Assembly: GCA_020634895.1 (NCBI GenBank)
Contig: JACKAV010000002.1
Span: 1 to 64,000, forward strand
DNA from: Anaerolineales bacterium
GTDB taxonomy: Bacteria > Chloroflexota > Anaerolineae > Anaerolineales > Villigracilaceae
Length of the DNA: 64,000 nucleotides
Reading direction: 5' to 3'
Shown: positions 34,486 to 42,425 of the stretch, one piece after another
Layout: the number at the start of each line of letters is the position of its first letter
Position numbering within the stretch: the first letter of the stretch is position 1
Notes under the pieces: model-generated
Seen by the model: only the letters and a program-made list of their open reading frames with translations
What the model was told of the DNA's origin: nothing
Databases searched by the model: none
Made by a program: the position numbers and the translations under genes

Positions 34486-34959
34486 ATGAAAAGGACCATT
34501 TTCACAATAACTTTACTTTTTGCAGTGTTTATTGCCGCATGCGGAGGAAGCGCGCCTCAAACCGCGCCCGAACCTGCCGCATCCACCGAGGCAGTTTCCC
34601 AGCCGACAGAAGCTCCCGCGGTAAGCACCGAAGCCGCCTCTCCCACCGACACCCCCACAACTGAAGCCGCCGCTTCGTCGACAGTCAGCTTTTCAGTCAA
34701 TGTAATGCCCATCTTCGAGGCAAAGTGCAATGAATGCCACGGCATCGAAACAACCAAGAAGGGACTGAACATGTTGACATACGACGGCCTGATGGCAGGC
34801 TCTTTTGACGGCGAAGTCATCGTCCCCGGTAACGCCGATGAAAGCGTTCTGGTGCAATTGACCCAACGCGGCAAAATGCCCAAACGCGGACCGAAAGTCA
34901 CCGCCGAAGAACTTCAATTGATAAAAGATTGGGTGAATCAAGGCGCTTTGAACAACTAA
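34486..34959 (+). CDS. cytochrome c-type lipoprotein
   Basis: The product from the ATG at 34486 is 157 residues. It has a lipoprotein signal peptide (lipobox IAACGG, Cys about residue 18), a Thr/Ala/Pro-rich linker to about residue 65, and a haem-c attachment motif KCNECHG. The remainder (GLNMLTYDGLMAGSFDGEVIVPGN...LTQRGKMPKRGP) matches the Planctomycete-type cytochrome c fold with a late Met as likely axial ligand. It should act in electron transfer at the outer face of the membrane. AAGGAAAAAG precedes the start. Confidence 0.88.
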   Translation: MKRTIFTITLLFAVFIAACGGSAPQTAPEPAASTEAVSQPTEAPAVSTEAASPTDTPTTEAAASSTVSFSVNVMPIFEAKCNECHGIETTKKGLNMLTYDGLMAGSFDGEVIVPGNADESVLVQLTQRGKMPKRGPKVTAEELQLIKDWVNQGALNN

Positions 34960-34983
34960 AAAAATATAAATGCACACAAATAA

Positions 34984-35016
34984 TTTACCGCAGGGTCACC
35001 CCTGCGGTAAATCTTT
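34984..35016 (+). terminator. Rho-independent terminator after the cytochrome gene
   Basis: The perfect 12-bp stem TTTACCGCAGGG/CCCTGCGGTAAA with a four-base loop (TCAC) is followed by TCTTT, 24 nt after the stop codon. Confidence 0.85.
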
Positions 35017-35129
35017 AAAAGTCCCTTCAGATGCTTTATAATAAAAAAACAAAGCCCATGACAGAGAACACATCGAACCAGCCATACCAGCCCAAGCCAA
35101 TCATTCAACCGCAGAGGAGTCAGGTACTC

Positions 35130-35828
35130 ATGAACTATTTTAAATTACCCGACATCAGCTTCTGGCAGGACGATCCGACCACTTCGGCGGGCATCAATTT
35201 TTCCAAAATGGCAGAAATGACCCGCGGCGTCATCATCCGTGCCGGACAGGGAAGTTACGAAGATAAGGTTTTCAAAACCTCATGGAACAACGCCAGGCAG
35301 GCGGGTTTGATCCGCGGTTCGTATTGGTTTTACGACAGCCGCGTCAGCGCGAAACGACAGGCTGAAAAATGGGTGGAAATTCTCGGCAACGACACCGGCG
35401 AAATGGAAATGTGGTGTGACTTCGAAGAACGTTACGGCGGACAATACACAGGCTGGCGTCATTGGTTCGATTTCATGGAGCGGATAAAAGCGCTTCTTCC
35501 AGACAAAAAACTCGGTGTGTACACAGGCTATTATTACTTTCAGGAATTCGCAGCGGGAGTAAATTACTTTTCGCAATATCCATTATGGATAGCCTGGTAC
35601 AACCCCACCGAGCCGCTTGTCCCGTCCATTTGGCAGGATTGGACCTACTGGCAATTCACATCCAATGGTGACGGTTCTCTCTTCGGTGTCGAAAGTCTGG
35701 ATATCGATCTAAGTTATTTCAACGGCACTGAAGACGAATTCATTGCACGTTATCCCGCCCCGCAAACACAAGCCACCCTGATCGCCAAATTCGGGGATAC
35801 CCTCGTGGAATATAGGAGAGTCTCATGA
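35130..35828 (+). CDS. glycoside hydrolase family 25 (lysozyme-like)
   Basis: The start at 35130 is chosen because GAGGAG lies about 10 nt upstream; further ATGs at 35031 and 35058 would add a Pro/Gln-rich leader. The 232-residue domain has the GH25 barrel signature: LPDISFWQDD at the start (first Asp), EMWCDFEER in the middle (catalytic Asp-Glu pair), LGVYTGYYYF, YPLWIAWYNP and WTYWQFTSNG, and LDIDLSYFNG at the end. Enzymes of this family cut peptidoglycan. No signal peptide is seen. The next gene overlaps by 4 nt. Confidence 0.88.
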   Translation: MNYFKLPDISFWQDDPTTSAGINFSKMAEMTRGVIIRAGQGSYEDKVFKTSWNNARQAGLIRGSYWFYDSRVSAKRQAEKWVEILGNDTGEMEMWCDFEERYGGQYTGWRHWFDFMERIKALLPDKKLGVYTGYYYFQEFAAGVNYFSQYPLWIAWYNPTEPLVPSIWQDWTYWQFTSNGDGSLFGVESLDIDLSYFNGTEDEFIARYPAPQTQATLIAKFGDTLVEYRRVS

Positions 35829-36205
35829 CCCAATATAGTATGACCCCCATCAGCAATGGAACCCGCATGCGCACCGACCACACCACATTTGCGGCTGTTA
35901 TTACTTCCTATGGGCGCGGACAATTGATCGTCGGCGATGAGATTTGGGAAGCGCCAGCCGATGGCTCCGAAGTCAAAAAAGGCGACATCTGGCTGCACGT
36001 CACATCCGTGGACGGCGTCAACATCACCGACCAGGGTTGGATGGCGTACATTCATAAAGGGTATCCCATTTGCAGTGACTTGAAAGAGATAGAAGAACCA
36101 ACGCCCCCTCCGCCAACCACGCCCACATTTCCCGACTCTTTTACGCTTGTTGACCCAAGCGGCGCAAAGGCAGAATATAAATTTGTGAGAATCATCGAAG
36201 AGTAA
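35825..36205 (+). CDS. small SH3-like protein coupled to the lysozyme
   Basis: The 126-residue protein has a beta-rich N-terminal part (TRMRTDHTTFAAVITSYGRGQLI..GDEIWE...GDIWLHVTSVDG...GWMAYIHKG) resembling a bacterial SH3 domain, then a Pro/Thr linker and a short C-terminal beta segment. SH3b domains often bind cell walls. It overlaps the GH25 gene by 4 nt, so both are probably made together. Confidence 0.65.
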   Translation: MTQYSMTPISNGTRMRTDHTTFAAVITSYGRGQLIVGDEIWEAPADGSEVKKGDIWLHVTSVDGVNITDQGWMAYIHKGYPICSDLKEIEEPTPPPPTTPTFPDSFTLVDPSGAKAEYKFVRIIEE

Positions 36206-36227
36206 TTTTTTTCGCAAGACATTTATT

Positions 36228-36266
36228 CAAACTCCTGCCATCAACTTTGGCAGGAGTTTGCTTTTA
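36228..36266 (+). terminator. Rho-independent terminator after the lysozyme pair
   Basis: The stem CAAACTCCTGCC/GGCAGGAGTTTG with a short loop is followed by CTTTT, between the lysozyme pair and the GntR-type regulator. Confidence 0.88.
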
Positions 36267-36301
36267 AACCTCGTTTTAACAAAAACATTACATAAATCAC
36301 C

Positions 36302-36350
36302 TTGACGCCTTCACCCATTTGACGTAATATATGATTAATCGGATTAATCG
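36302..36350 (+). promoter_or_regulatory. promoter with overlapping operator of the GntR regulator
   Basis: TTGACG (36302-36307) and TAATAT (36325-36330) are 17 nt apart, the ideal sigma-70 spacing. The expected start site falls within GATTAATCGGATTAATCG (36333-36350), two copies of GATTAATCG in tandem, each containing a palindromic ATTAAT core. A repressor bound there would block transcription, so autoregulation by the gene that follows is likely. Confidence 0.65.
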
Positions 36351-36355
36351 TATTT

Positions 36356-37027
36356 ATGTTACGAGAACGCGTTTCCCCAAATATTTCTGAATTTTTACGT
36401 TATCTGGCATCGCACCCCGAAGCAGATGACAAACTCCCCTCTTTAAGTGAACTCAGCCGCGAATTAAATATCAGCCTGGCATCGTTGCGCGAACAGCTTG
36501 AAGTGGCGCGCGCGCTTGGGTTTGTAGAAGTCCGCCCAAAGACCGGCACGAGGCGTCTTACCTATTCCTTCACACCAGCCATCCGTCAAAGTCTGGGGTA
36601 TGCGCTGGCGCTCAACGATGAACACTTCCGCCAATTCGCTGAAATGCGCAATCACCTCGAAGCAGCATATTGGACAGAAGCGGTTCAACTTCTCACCGAA
36701 GAAGACAAAGAAGAATTAAAGAACATCATCGCACGCGCCTGGGAAAAACTGCGGGGAACTCTTGTTCAAGTCCCACACGAAGAACATCGCAAACTTCATC
36801 TTATGATCTACAGCCGTCTCGAAAACCCATTCGTGATCGGCGTTTTAGAGTCTTATTGGGAGGCGTACGAAGCCGTTGGCTTGAACGTCTTTGCTGGCAG
36901 CTACGAATATTTGCAGGAAGTCTGGCGATACCATCAGGTGATGGTCGAGTCGATTTGCAGTGGTAAGTTTGAGGCCGGGTATGAGGCGCTCGTTCGTCAC
37001 ACCGACCTTTTGTATCATCGTCCGTAA
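36356..37027 (+). CDS. GntR/FadR-family transcriptional regulator
   Basis: The 223-residue protein has a winged-helix N-terminus (LPSLSELSRELNISLASLREQLEVARALGFVEVRPKTGTR) and a helical C-terminal domain of the FCD type (FAEMRNHLEAAYWTEAV, EEHRKLHLMIYSRLENPF, YHQVMVESICSGKFE). Such proteins sense organic acids. It lies 44 nt before korA in the same direction and may control it. The ATG is only about 19 nt from the predicted transcription start, with no clear Shine-Dalgarno sequence. Confidence 0.88.
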   Translation: MLRERVSPNISEFLRYLASHPEADDKLPSLSELSRELNISLASLREQLEVARALGFVEVRPKTGTRRLTYSFTPAIRQSLGYALALNDEHFRQFAEMRNHLEAAYWTEAVQLLTEEDKEELKNIIARAWEKLRGTLVQVPHEEHRKLHLMIYSRLENPFVIGVLESYWEAYEAVGLNVFAGSYEYLQEVWRYHQVMVESICSGKFEAGYEALVRHTDLLYHRP

Positions 37028-37071
37028 TTTAACACCGTCGCTGTTTGATGCGACAAAACTAGAGGAGTTCC

Positions 37072-39027
37072 ATGAACAAAATAGTGAACGATTTTTCGAT
37101 CACAGTTGGCACAAAGAACGGCTCCGGCAGTTCCACCGCCAACAACACCATCCTGCGGTCCGTCTTCAAGATGGGTATCCCTGTGTCGGGCAAAAACCTG
37201 TTCCCCTCCAACATCCAGGGGCTGCCCACATGGTATACGATCCGCGTAAACAAGGATGGATTTATTGCAAGACAGGAAAAAAGCGACATCGTCATCGCGA
37301 TGAATCCCGATTCGTTCGCACGGGACCTTGCGGCTGTTTCGCCGGGCGGAGCCTTTTTCTACGCCGACGATATCCGCCAGCCCATCACCCGCGTGGACAT
37401 CGCCATCTACCCCATGCCCATCAAGACCATCGTAAAGAACGATCCCAATGTTCCGAGTGAATACCGCGAACTGGTCGGCAACATGGTCTACGTTGGCGTG
37501 CTCGCCCAAATGATCGGCATCGACCTTGAGAAGATCCGCGCGGCGTTGACGTTCCACTTCAAAGGCAAGCAGAAACCCATCGACATGAACTTCAACGCCC
37601 TGAAAGCCGGCGCGGACTGGGCTGCTGAAAACCTCGAGAAGAAAGACCCCTACACGCTCGAACCCATGAACAAGACCGATGGGCTGATCATGGCGGACGG
37701 CAACACAGCCGCCGCGCTTGGCTCCATTTTCGGCGGTGTGCAATTCGCAGGCTGGTACCCAATCACACCTGCCACTTCGCTGGCAGAAGCGTTGAACGAT
37801 TACCTGCCCGTGCTGCGCAAACGCGAAGACGGCAAGCACACATACGCCGTCGTGCAGGCGGAAGACGAACTCGCCGCGTTGGGTATGGCAATCGGCGCCG
37901 GCTGGGCTGGCTTACGTTCCATGACCTCAACCTCTGGACCTGGTCTTTCCTTGATGACAGAATTCGCGGGTCTGGCATACTATGCAGAAATCCCCGTGGT
38001 TATTTGGGATGTCCAGCGCATCGGACCCAGCACGGGTCTGCCGACACGCACATCGCAAGGCGACCTCATCTTTACCCATTACATCGGGCACGGCGATTCG
38101 CACTCCGTGATATTGCTTCCGGGTGATGTGTATGAATGTTTTGAGTTCGGCTGGAAGGCATTCGACATCGCCGAACGGGTTCAAACTCCCGTATTCGTGT
38201 TGAGCGACCTCGACATGGGCATGAACCAATGGATGAGCAAGCCGTTTGAATATCCCAATACTCCGATGGATCGCGGCAAAATCCTTTGGGAGAAAGACCT
38301 CGAAGAGATCAAAGGAAATTGGGGACGCTACCTCGACAAAGACGGCGACGCCATCACCTACCGAACCTTTCCCGGCAACAAGCACCCGATGAGTTCCTAC
38401 TTCACGCGCGGTACCGGACACGATGAATATGCCAAATATTCAGAAGAAGCCGATACCTATGTGCAAAATATGGAGCGTCTCGCACAGAAGCAGATCACAG
38501 CCAAACAATACGTCCCGGCGCCCATTCTGCATGGCAACAAGAATGCCTCCGTCGGCATCATCTCATTTGGCTCGACCGAAAATGCGATCTTCGAAGCGCA
38601 GAGCCAACTTGAAGGTCAGCACGACATCAAATCTGAAGTGCTGCGTATCCGCGCCATCCCCTTCACAAAAGAAGTGGATGCGTTCATCGAGAGACACGAC
38701 CAGATCTTCGTGGTCGAGATGAACCGCGACGCGCAAATGCTTCAGATCCTCTACACGGAATATCCGCAGTTCTCATCGAAGTTCAAATCCGTTGCACATC
38801 ACGATGGTCTGCCCGCTTCGGCAAAATGGGTCCGCGAAGGTATTTTGGCAAAATACGAAGCTGCCAGCAAAGCGCCCAAAGCCGCAGCGAAGAAGAAAAC
38901 CACCACGAAGGCTGCGACCAAGACCAAGTCCACGAAAGCTGCGGTCAAATCATCCACAAAGGTGAAGAAGACTGCCACAAAGACCGCCGCCAAGTCAAAA
39001 TCCGCTGTAAAGTCAAAGCGGAAATAA
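37072..39027 (+). CDS. 2-oxoacid:ferredoxin oxidoreductase, fused gamma-alpha subunit
   Basis: The 651-residue protein joins a gamma domain (residues 1 to about 195, beginning with ITVGTKNGSGSSTANNTIL) to an alpha domain (GNTAAALGSIFGGVQFAGWYPITPATSLAEAL). This layout is typical of KorA-type enzymes that convert 2-oxoglutarate or a related 2-oxoacid to its acyl-CoA with reduced ferredoxin. The last 52 residues are an added tail, over a third of it lysine with Thr, Ala and Ser, with no role in catalysis in known members. GAGGAG precedes the start. Confidence 0.92.
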   Translation: MNKIVNDFSITVGTKNGSGSSTANNTILRSVFKMGIPVSGKNLFPSNIQGLPTWYTIRVNKDGFIARQEKSDIVIAMNPDSFARDLAAVSPGGAFFYADDIRQPITRVDIAIYPMPIKTIVKNDPNVPSEYRELVGNMVYVGVLAQMIGIDLEKIRAALTFHFKGKQKPIDMNFNALKAGADWAAENLEKKDPYTLEPMNKTDGLIMADGNTAAALGSIFGGVQFAGWYPITPATSLAEALNDYLPVLRKREDGKHTYAVVQAEDELAALGMAIGAGWAGLRSMTSTSGPGLSLMTEFAGLAYYAEIPVVIWDVQRIGPSTGLPTRTSQGDLIFTHYIGHGDSHSVILLPGDVYECFEFGWKAFDIAERVQTPVFVLSDLDMGMNQWMSKPFEYPNTPMDRGKILWEKDLEEIKGNWGRYLDKDGDAITYRTFPGNKHPMSSYFTRGTGHDEYAKYSEEADTYVQNMERLAQKQITAKQYVPAPILHGNKNASVGIISFGSTENAIFEAQSQLEGQHDIKSEVLRIRAIPFTKEVDAFIERHDQIFVVEMNRDAQMLQILYTEYPQFSSKFKSVAHHDGLPASAKWVREGILAKYEAASKAPKAAAKKKTTTKAATKTKSTKAAVKSSTKVKKTATKTAAKSKSAVKSKRK

Positions 39028-39056
39028 TTACCGGTGACGAAAAGGAGTAAAAGATC

Positions 39057-40112
39057 ATGAGTCAAACACTTCCCATGGCTGGCGCACCTGCGAACGCAAA
39101 CGACGTCGGCTTGAGCAAAAATGATTACCGCGGAGCCCCCAGCACATTGTGCCAGGGCTGCGGACACAACTCGATCTCAAATCAGATCGTTGCGGCGATG
39201 TACGAAATGAGCGTCCTTCCCGAAGACGTTGTCAAGTTCTCGGGGATCGGCTGCTCGTCCAAATCGCCGACCTATTTTATGAACCGAAGCTTCGGCTTCA
39301 ACAGCCTGCACGGACGTATGCCGTCCATTGCAACGGGCACGCTGTTCGCGGACGCGCACCTGAAGGGCATCGGCGTTTCAGGCGACGGCGACAGCGCCAG
39401 CATTGGTATGGGACAGTTCAAACATGCCATGCGCCGCAACGTGAACATGGTGTACATTGTCGAGAACAACGGCGTGTACGGTCTCACAAAGGGACAGTTC
39501 TCTGCCACATCTGAACAGGGCTTGCACCTGAAGAAACAGGGCGAAAACCCCTACATGCCGATCGACATTTGTCTTGAAGCCGTGGTCTCGAATGCAACGT
39601 TCGTGGCGCGTACTTTTGCGGGCAACCCCAAACAGGTGAAAGAGATCCTCAAGGCTGCATTCTCGCACAAAGGCATTGCCGTTCTTGACATCATCAGCCC
39701 CTGCGTAACCTTCAACAACCAGGAAAACGCTTACCACTCCTATGCCTGGGGTAAAGATCACGAAGAGCCGCTGCACGAAATTTCCTACATTGCGCCGCGC
39801 AACGAGATCATTCTCGAAGAGGAAATGAACGAAGGTGAGATCCGCGAAGTTGCAATGCATGATGGTTCGGTCGTTGTTCTCAAGAACCTTGAAAAGGGTT
39901 ACGATCCCACTGACCGCATGCTGGCGTTGAAATCCCTTGAAGAGGCGCAGCAGAACGACTGGCTGCTGACCGGCTTGATCTATGTCAACACCGAAAAGCC
40001 AGCGCTGACAGACCTCTACAATCTGGTGGATACACCCCTCAACCGTCTGACGGAAGAGGAACTCCGCCCTGAACACTCGATGATCGACAAGGTCAACGAG
40101 TTGATGTTCTAA
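39057..40112 (+). CDS. 2-oxoacid:ferredoxin oxidoreductase, beta subunit
   Basis: The 351-residue subunit binds thiamine diphosphate: LCQGCGHNSISNQIV, GIGCSSKS, then the motif GDGDSASIGMGQ ... VENNGVYGLTKGQ. It pairs with the preceding fused subunit 29 nt upstream. AAGGAG precedes the ATG. A terminator follows. The gene pair gives a two-subunit enzyme, consistent with an anaerobic or facultative carbon metabolism. Confidence 0.94.
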   Translation: MSQTLPMAGAPANANDVGLSKNDYRGAPSTLCQGCGHNSISNQIVAAMYEMSVLPEDVVKFSGIGCSSKSPTYFMNRSFGFNSLHGRMPSIATGTLFADAHLKGIGVSGDGDSASIGMGQFKHAMRRNVNMVYIVENNGVYGLTKGQFSATSEQGLHLKKQGENPYMPIDICLEAVVSNATFVARTFAGNPKQVKEILKAAFSHKGIAVLDIISPCVTFNNQENAYHSYAWGKDHEEPLHEISYIAPRNEIILEEEMNEGEIREVAMHDGSVVVLKNLEKGYDPTDRMLALKSLEEAQQNDWLLTGLIYVNTEKPALTDLYNLVDTPLNRLTEEELRPEHSMIDKVNELMF

Positions 40113-40130
40113 AGAATTCCAAACTCTTAG

Positions 40131-40162
40131 CCCCTCTCCAGTTTTGGAGAGGGGTTTTCTTT
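40131..40162 (+). terminator. Rho-independent terminator after korB
   Basis: The perfect stem CCCCTCTCCA/TGGAGAGGGG with a four-base loop is followed by TTTTCTTTT, 19 nt after the korB stop. Confidence 0.92.
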
Positions 40163-40175
40163 TATAATTCAAACA

Positions 40176-40577
40176 ATGAAACGACTCGAAGATGAAATAA
40201 CACTGGAATATATCCGTTCATCGGGACCGGGGGGACAGAACGTGAACAAGGTCTCGACAGCCGTGCAATTGCGGTTTGACATTGTCAACTCGCCCACGCT
40301 CGCCTCCCATCTTAAGGGACGGCTGATTCAGCTTGCCGGAAAACGGGTCAACGCGGACGGTGTGCTCATCCTCGAAGCGAAGCGTTTCCGCACGCAGGAA
40401 GCCAACCGCGAGGATGCTCTGGCAAAATTCCATGAACTGATCCGCAAGGCAAGCGAAAAGCCAAAAGTGCGCCGCAAGACCAAACCGACCAAAGCGTCAC
40501 AGGAAGAAAGAATGAAAGAAAAGAAAAAGCGCGGAGAGATCAAAAAACTGCGGAGAAAACGGTTGGAACAGGATTAA
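40176..40577 (+). CDS. arfB: alternative ribosome-rescue factor ArfB (peptidyl-tRNA hydrolase)
   Basis: The 133-residue protein has the class I release-factor motif SSGPGGQNVNKVSTAVQLRF with the catalytic GGQ at about residues 20-22, and a long lysine/arginine-rich tail (from about residue 95) that inserts into the mRNA channel of stalled ribosomes. There is no stop-codon recognition domain, as expected for ArfB/YaeJ. It is followed 4 nt later by an RNA methyltransferase gene. Confidence 0.92.
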   Translation: MKRLEDEITLEYIRSSGPGGQNVNKVSTAVQLRFDIVNSPTLASHLKGRLIQLAGKRVNADGVLILEAKRFRTQEANREDALAKFHELIRKASEKPKVRRKTKPTKASQEERMKEKKKRGEIKKLRRKRLEQD

Positions 40578-40580
40578 GCC

Positions 40581-41393
40581 ATGCCAAAATTGACAATCAG
40601 CACAGAAAATTCGGAGTTTCAGATCATTCGGGCATTGAAGCTGAACCGAACCAAGCGCCATCAAAGCGGAGAAGCTTTCGTCGAGGGGATCGAATCCATC
40701 AAGCAAATCGCTCAAACGGATATGGAGATTACCCGCATTATCACGCCCAACATTGAGGCTCTCTCTTCATGGTCGAAGGACCTGATACGCAGCTATCGCA
40801 ATGCCAAAATCATCCAAATGGACAATGAGTTGTACAAATCGATCTGCGACCGGGAGGAACCATCTGAAATTGTCGTCACTGTAAAATTCAAGAGCCTCAG
40901 TCTTGAAGAACTACATCTTCCGCCAAATCCCTTTTTATTGGTCTTTGACCGCCCCAGCGACTTCGGCAACCTTGGCTCATTGATCCGTTCGGCAAATTCC
41001 TTTGGCGTGGATGCCATTCTGATCACCGGTCACGGCGTGGACATTTACGACCCCAAAGTCATCCGTTCGAGTCTGGGAAGCGTATTTCACTCAACAATCA
41101 TCACCGCGCCGTCGATACAAGAGTTTGAAGACTGGGTCGCCGCCCAAAAACGCATGAATGGTCTTAACATTGTCGGCACAGACTCAACTGGGGAAACCTC
41201 TCTCCTGAATCATCCTCTGAGAAGACCGATAGCGGTCATCCTCGGCAACGAGGCGAAGGGAATGAGTGTTGCGCTGAAAAATCTCTGCGATGATGTTGTC
41301 AGTATTCCGGTTTCCGGAGTTGTCAACTCGCTCAATGTCGCCTGCGCCGGTTCGATCATCCTATGGGATGTTTACAGGAACAGCCAAAACTAA
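40581..41393 (+). CDS. TrmH/SpoU-family RNA methyltransferase
   Basis: The 270-residue enzyme has an N-terminal substrate-binding region (LKLNRTKRHQSGEAFVEGIESI) and a SPOUT knot domain: FDRPSDFGNLGSLIRSANSFG, RSSLGSVFHS, VILGNEAKGMS and ISGVVNSLNVACAG-like IPVSGVVNSLNVACAGSI. It methylates the 2'-O of an rRNA or tRNA nucleotide; the target is not predictable. It is co-directional with arfB. Confidence 0.93.
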   Translation: MPKLTISTENSEFQIIRALKLNRTKRHQSGEAFVEGIESIKQIAQTDMEITRIITPNIEALSSWSKDLIRSYRNAKIIQMDNELYKSICDREEPSEIVVTVKFKSLSLEELHLPPNPFLLVFDRPSDFGNLGSLIRSANSFGVDAILITGHGVDIYDPKVIRSSLGSVFHSTIITAPSIQEFEDWVAAQKRMNGLNIVGTDSTGETSLLNHPLRRPIAVILGNEAKGMSVALKNLCDDVVSIPVSGVVNSLNVACAGSIILWDVYRNSQN

Positions 41394-41428
41394 CCAGGCA
41401 AATCCCAATTTCGTTATAATGGGCGGCT

Positions 41429-42322
41429 ATGCATAAACAACAACATTCCTTCGCAGGTTTAATTTCTGGTCTTACTGCCGCCTCGATCTGGGGCGGCATG
41501 TACGTTGTCAGCAAGGTGGTACTGGAAGTGATTCCCCCATTCACACTGCTAACGATCCGCCTCATCATGGGGGCGTTGACTCTGGGAATCGTTATCTATT
41601 TTCGTAATCGAAGAGCGAACAAGCCGTTATCGATCACAAAACAAACATTCTGGTCGAGCTTTCTGGTTGGCGTTGTCGGCTACGGAATATCGCTCGGTTT
41701 TCAATTCGTTGGGACAAAACTTTCAACCGCCTCGAACGGGTCGCTGGTGACCTCCGCCACGCCCGCATTCGTACTCCTTTTCGCGCCATTCCTGCTTGGT
41801 GAAAAGAACACAACAAAGCGAGTGATCGCCCTGGTGGTATCCACACTTGGTGTGCTTGCCGTGATCGACCCACGTAATGCTGAACTTTCACCATCCCTGT
41901 TTTGGGGAAATATGAGTCTGCTTGCGGCGGCGTTGACATGGGCGTTGTACTCTGTACTCGTCCGCAAGGTTTCCAAGTCACAGGATATTTTGACCTCGAG
42001 CACGATCATGCTGCTTGGCGGCGTGCCGTCCAGTATTGCGTTCTCCATCTGGGAGATCAACACGCAAGGCGTCGGCGAGATCACTCCCGGCATCATCGGC
42101 GGATTATTATTCCTCGGCATTATCTCGACTGCCATCGCGATGTTCTTGTGGAATTATTCCTTCGCGGAACTACCCGCCGCCGTCGCGTCGCTTACATTTT
42201 TTGCACAACCCGTAGTGGGAACCCTGCTCGGCTGGTTCTTCCTTTCGGAAGTCATCACGCCGCTTTTCCTTATCGGCGGGCTTTTAATCGGCAGCGGGAT
42301 CGTGATTGCTTCGAGGGAGTGA
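41429..42322 (+). CDS. EamA/DMT-family transporter
   Basis: The 297-residue protein has ten predicted membrane helices in two EamA repeats, beginning GLTAASIWGGMYVVSKVVLEVIPP and ending with LFLIGGLLIGSGIVIAS. Members export metabolites such as amino acids or are of unknown function. It is convergent with pyruvate kinase. Confidence 0.9.
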   Translation: MHKQQHSFAGLISGLTAASIWGGMYVVSKVVLEVIPPFTLLTIRLIMGALTLGIVIYFRNRRANKPLSITKQTFWSSFLVGVVGYGISLGFQFVGTKLSTASNGSLVTSATPAFVLLFAPFLLGEKNTTKRVIALVVSTLGVLAVIDPRNAELSPSLFWGNMSLLAAALTWALYSVLVRKVSKSQDILTSSTIMLLGGVPSSIAFSIWEINTQGVGEITPGIIGGLLFLGIISTAIAMFLWNYSFAELPAAVASLTFFAQPVVGTLLGWFFLSEVITPLFLIGGLLIGSGIVIASRE

Positions 42323-42360
42323 AGCTCGATGGTTGGAAACAAGCCGAAGTTAAGAAAGAA

Positions 42361-42391
42361 GCGGATGCAGTAAAGAAGAAACTGCATCCGC
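42361..42391. other. hairpin between convergent genes
   Basis: A perfect 11-bp inverted repeat GCGGATGCAGT/ACTGCATCCGC with a nine-base loop lies 38 nt after the transporter and 35 nt after pyruvate kinase. No T-run follows on either strand, so it is a weak terminator or an RNA-stabilising structure. Confidence 0.55.
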
Positions 42392-42425
42392 TTGGGAAAG
42401 GCATGAGGGGCGATCAATCCCAATA

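Noticed and set aside
35130..36205. Prophage remnant because of the lysozyme
   Set aside because: No holin, structural, integrase or terminase genes are nearby; neighbours are housekeeping genes.
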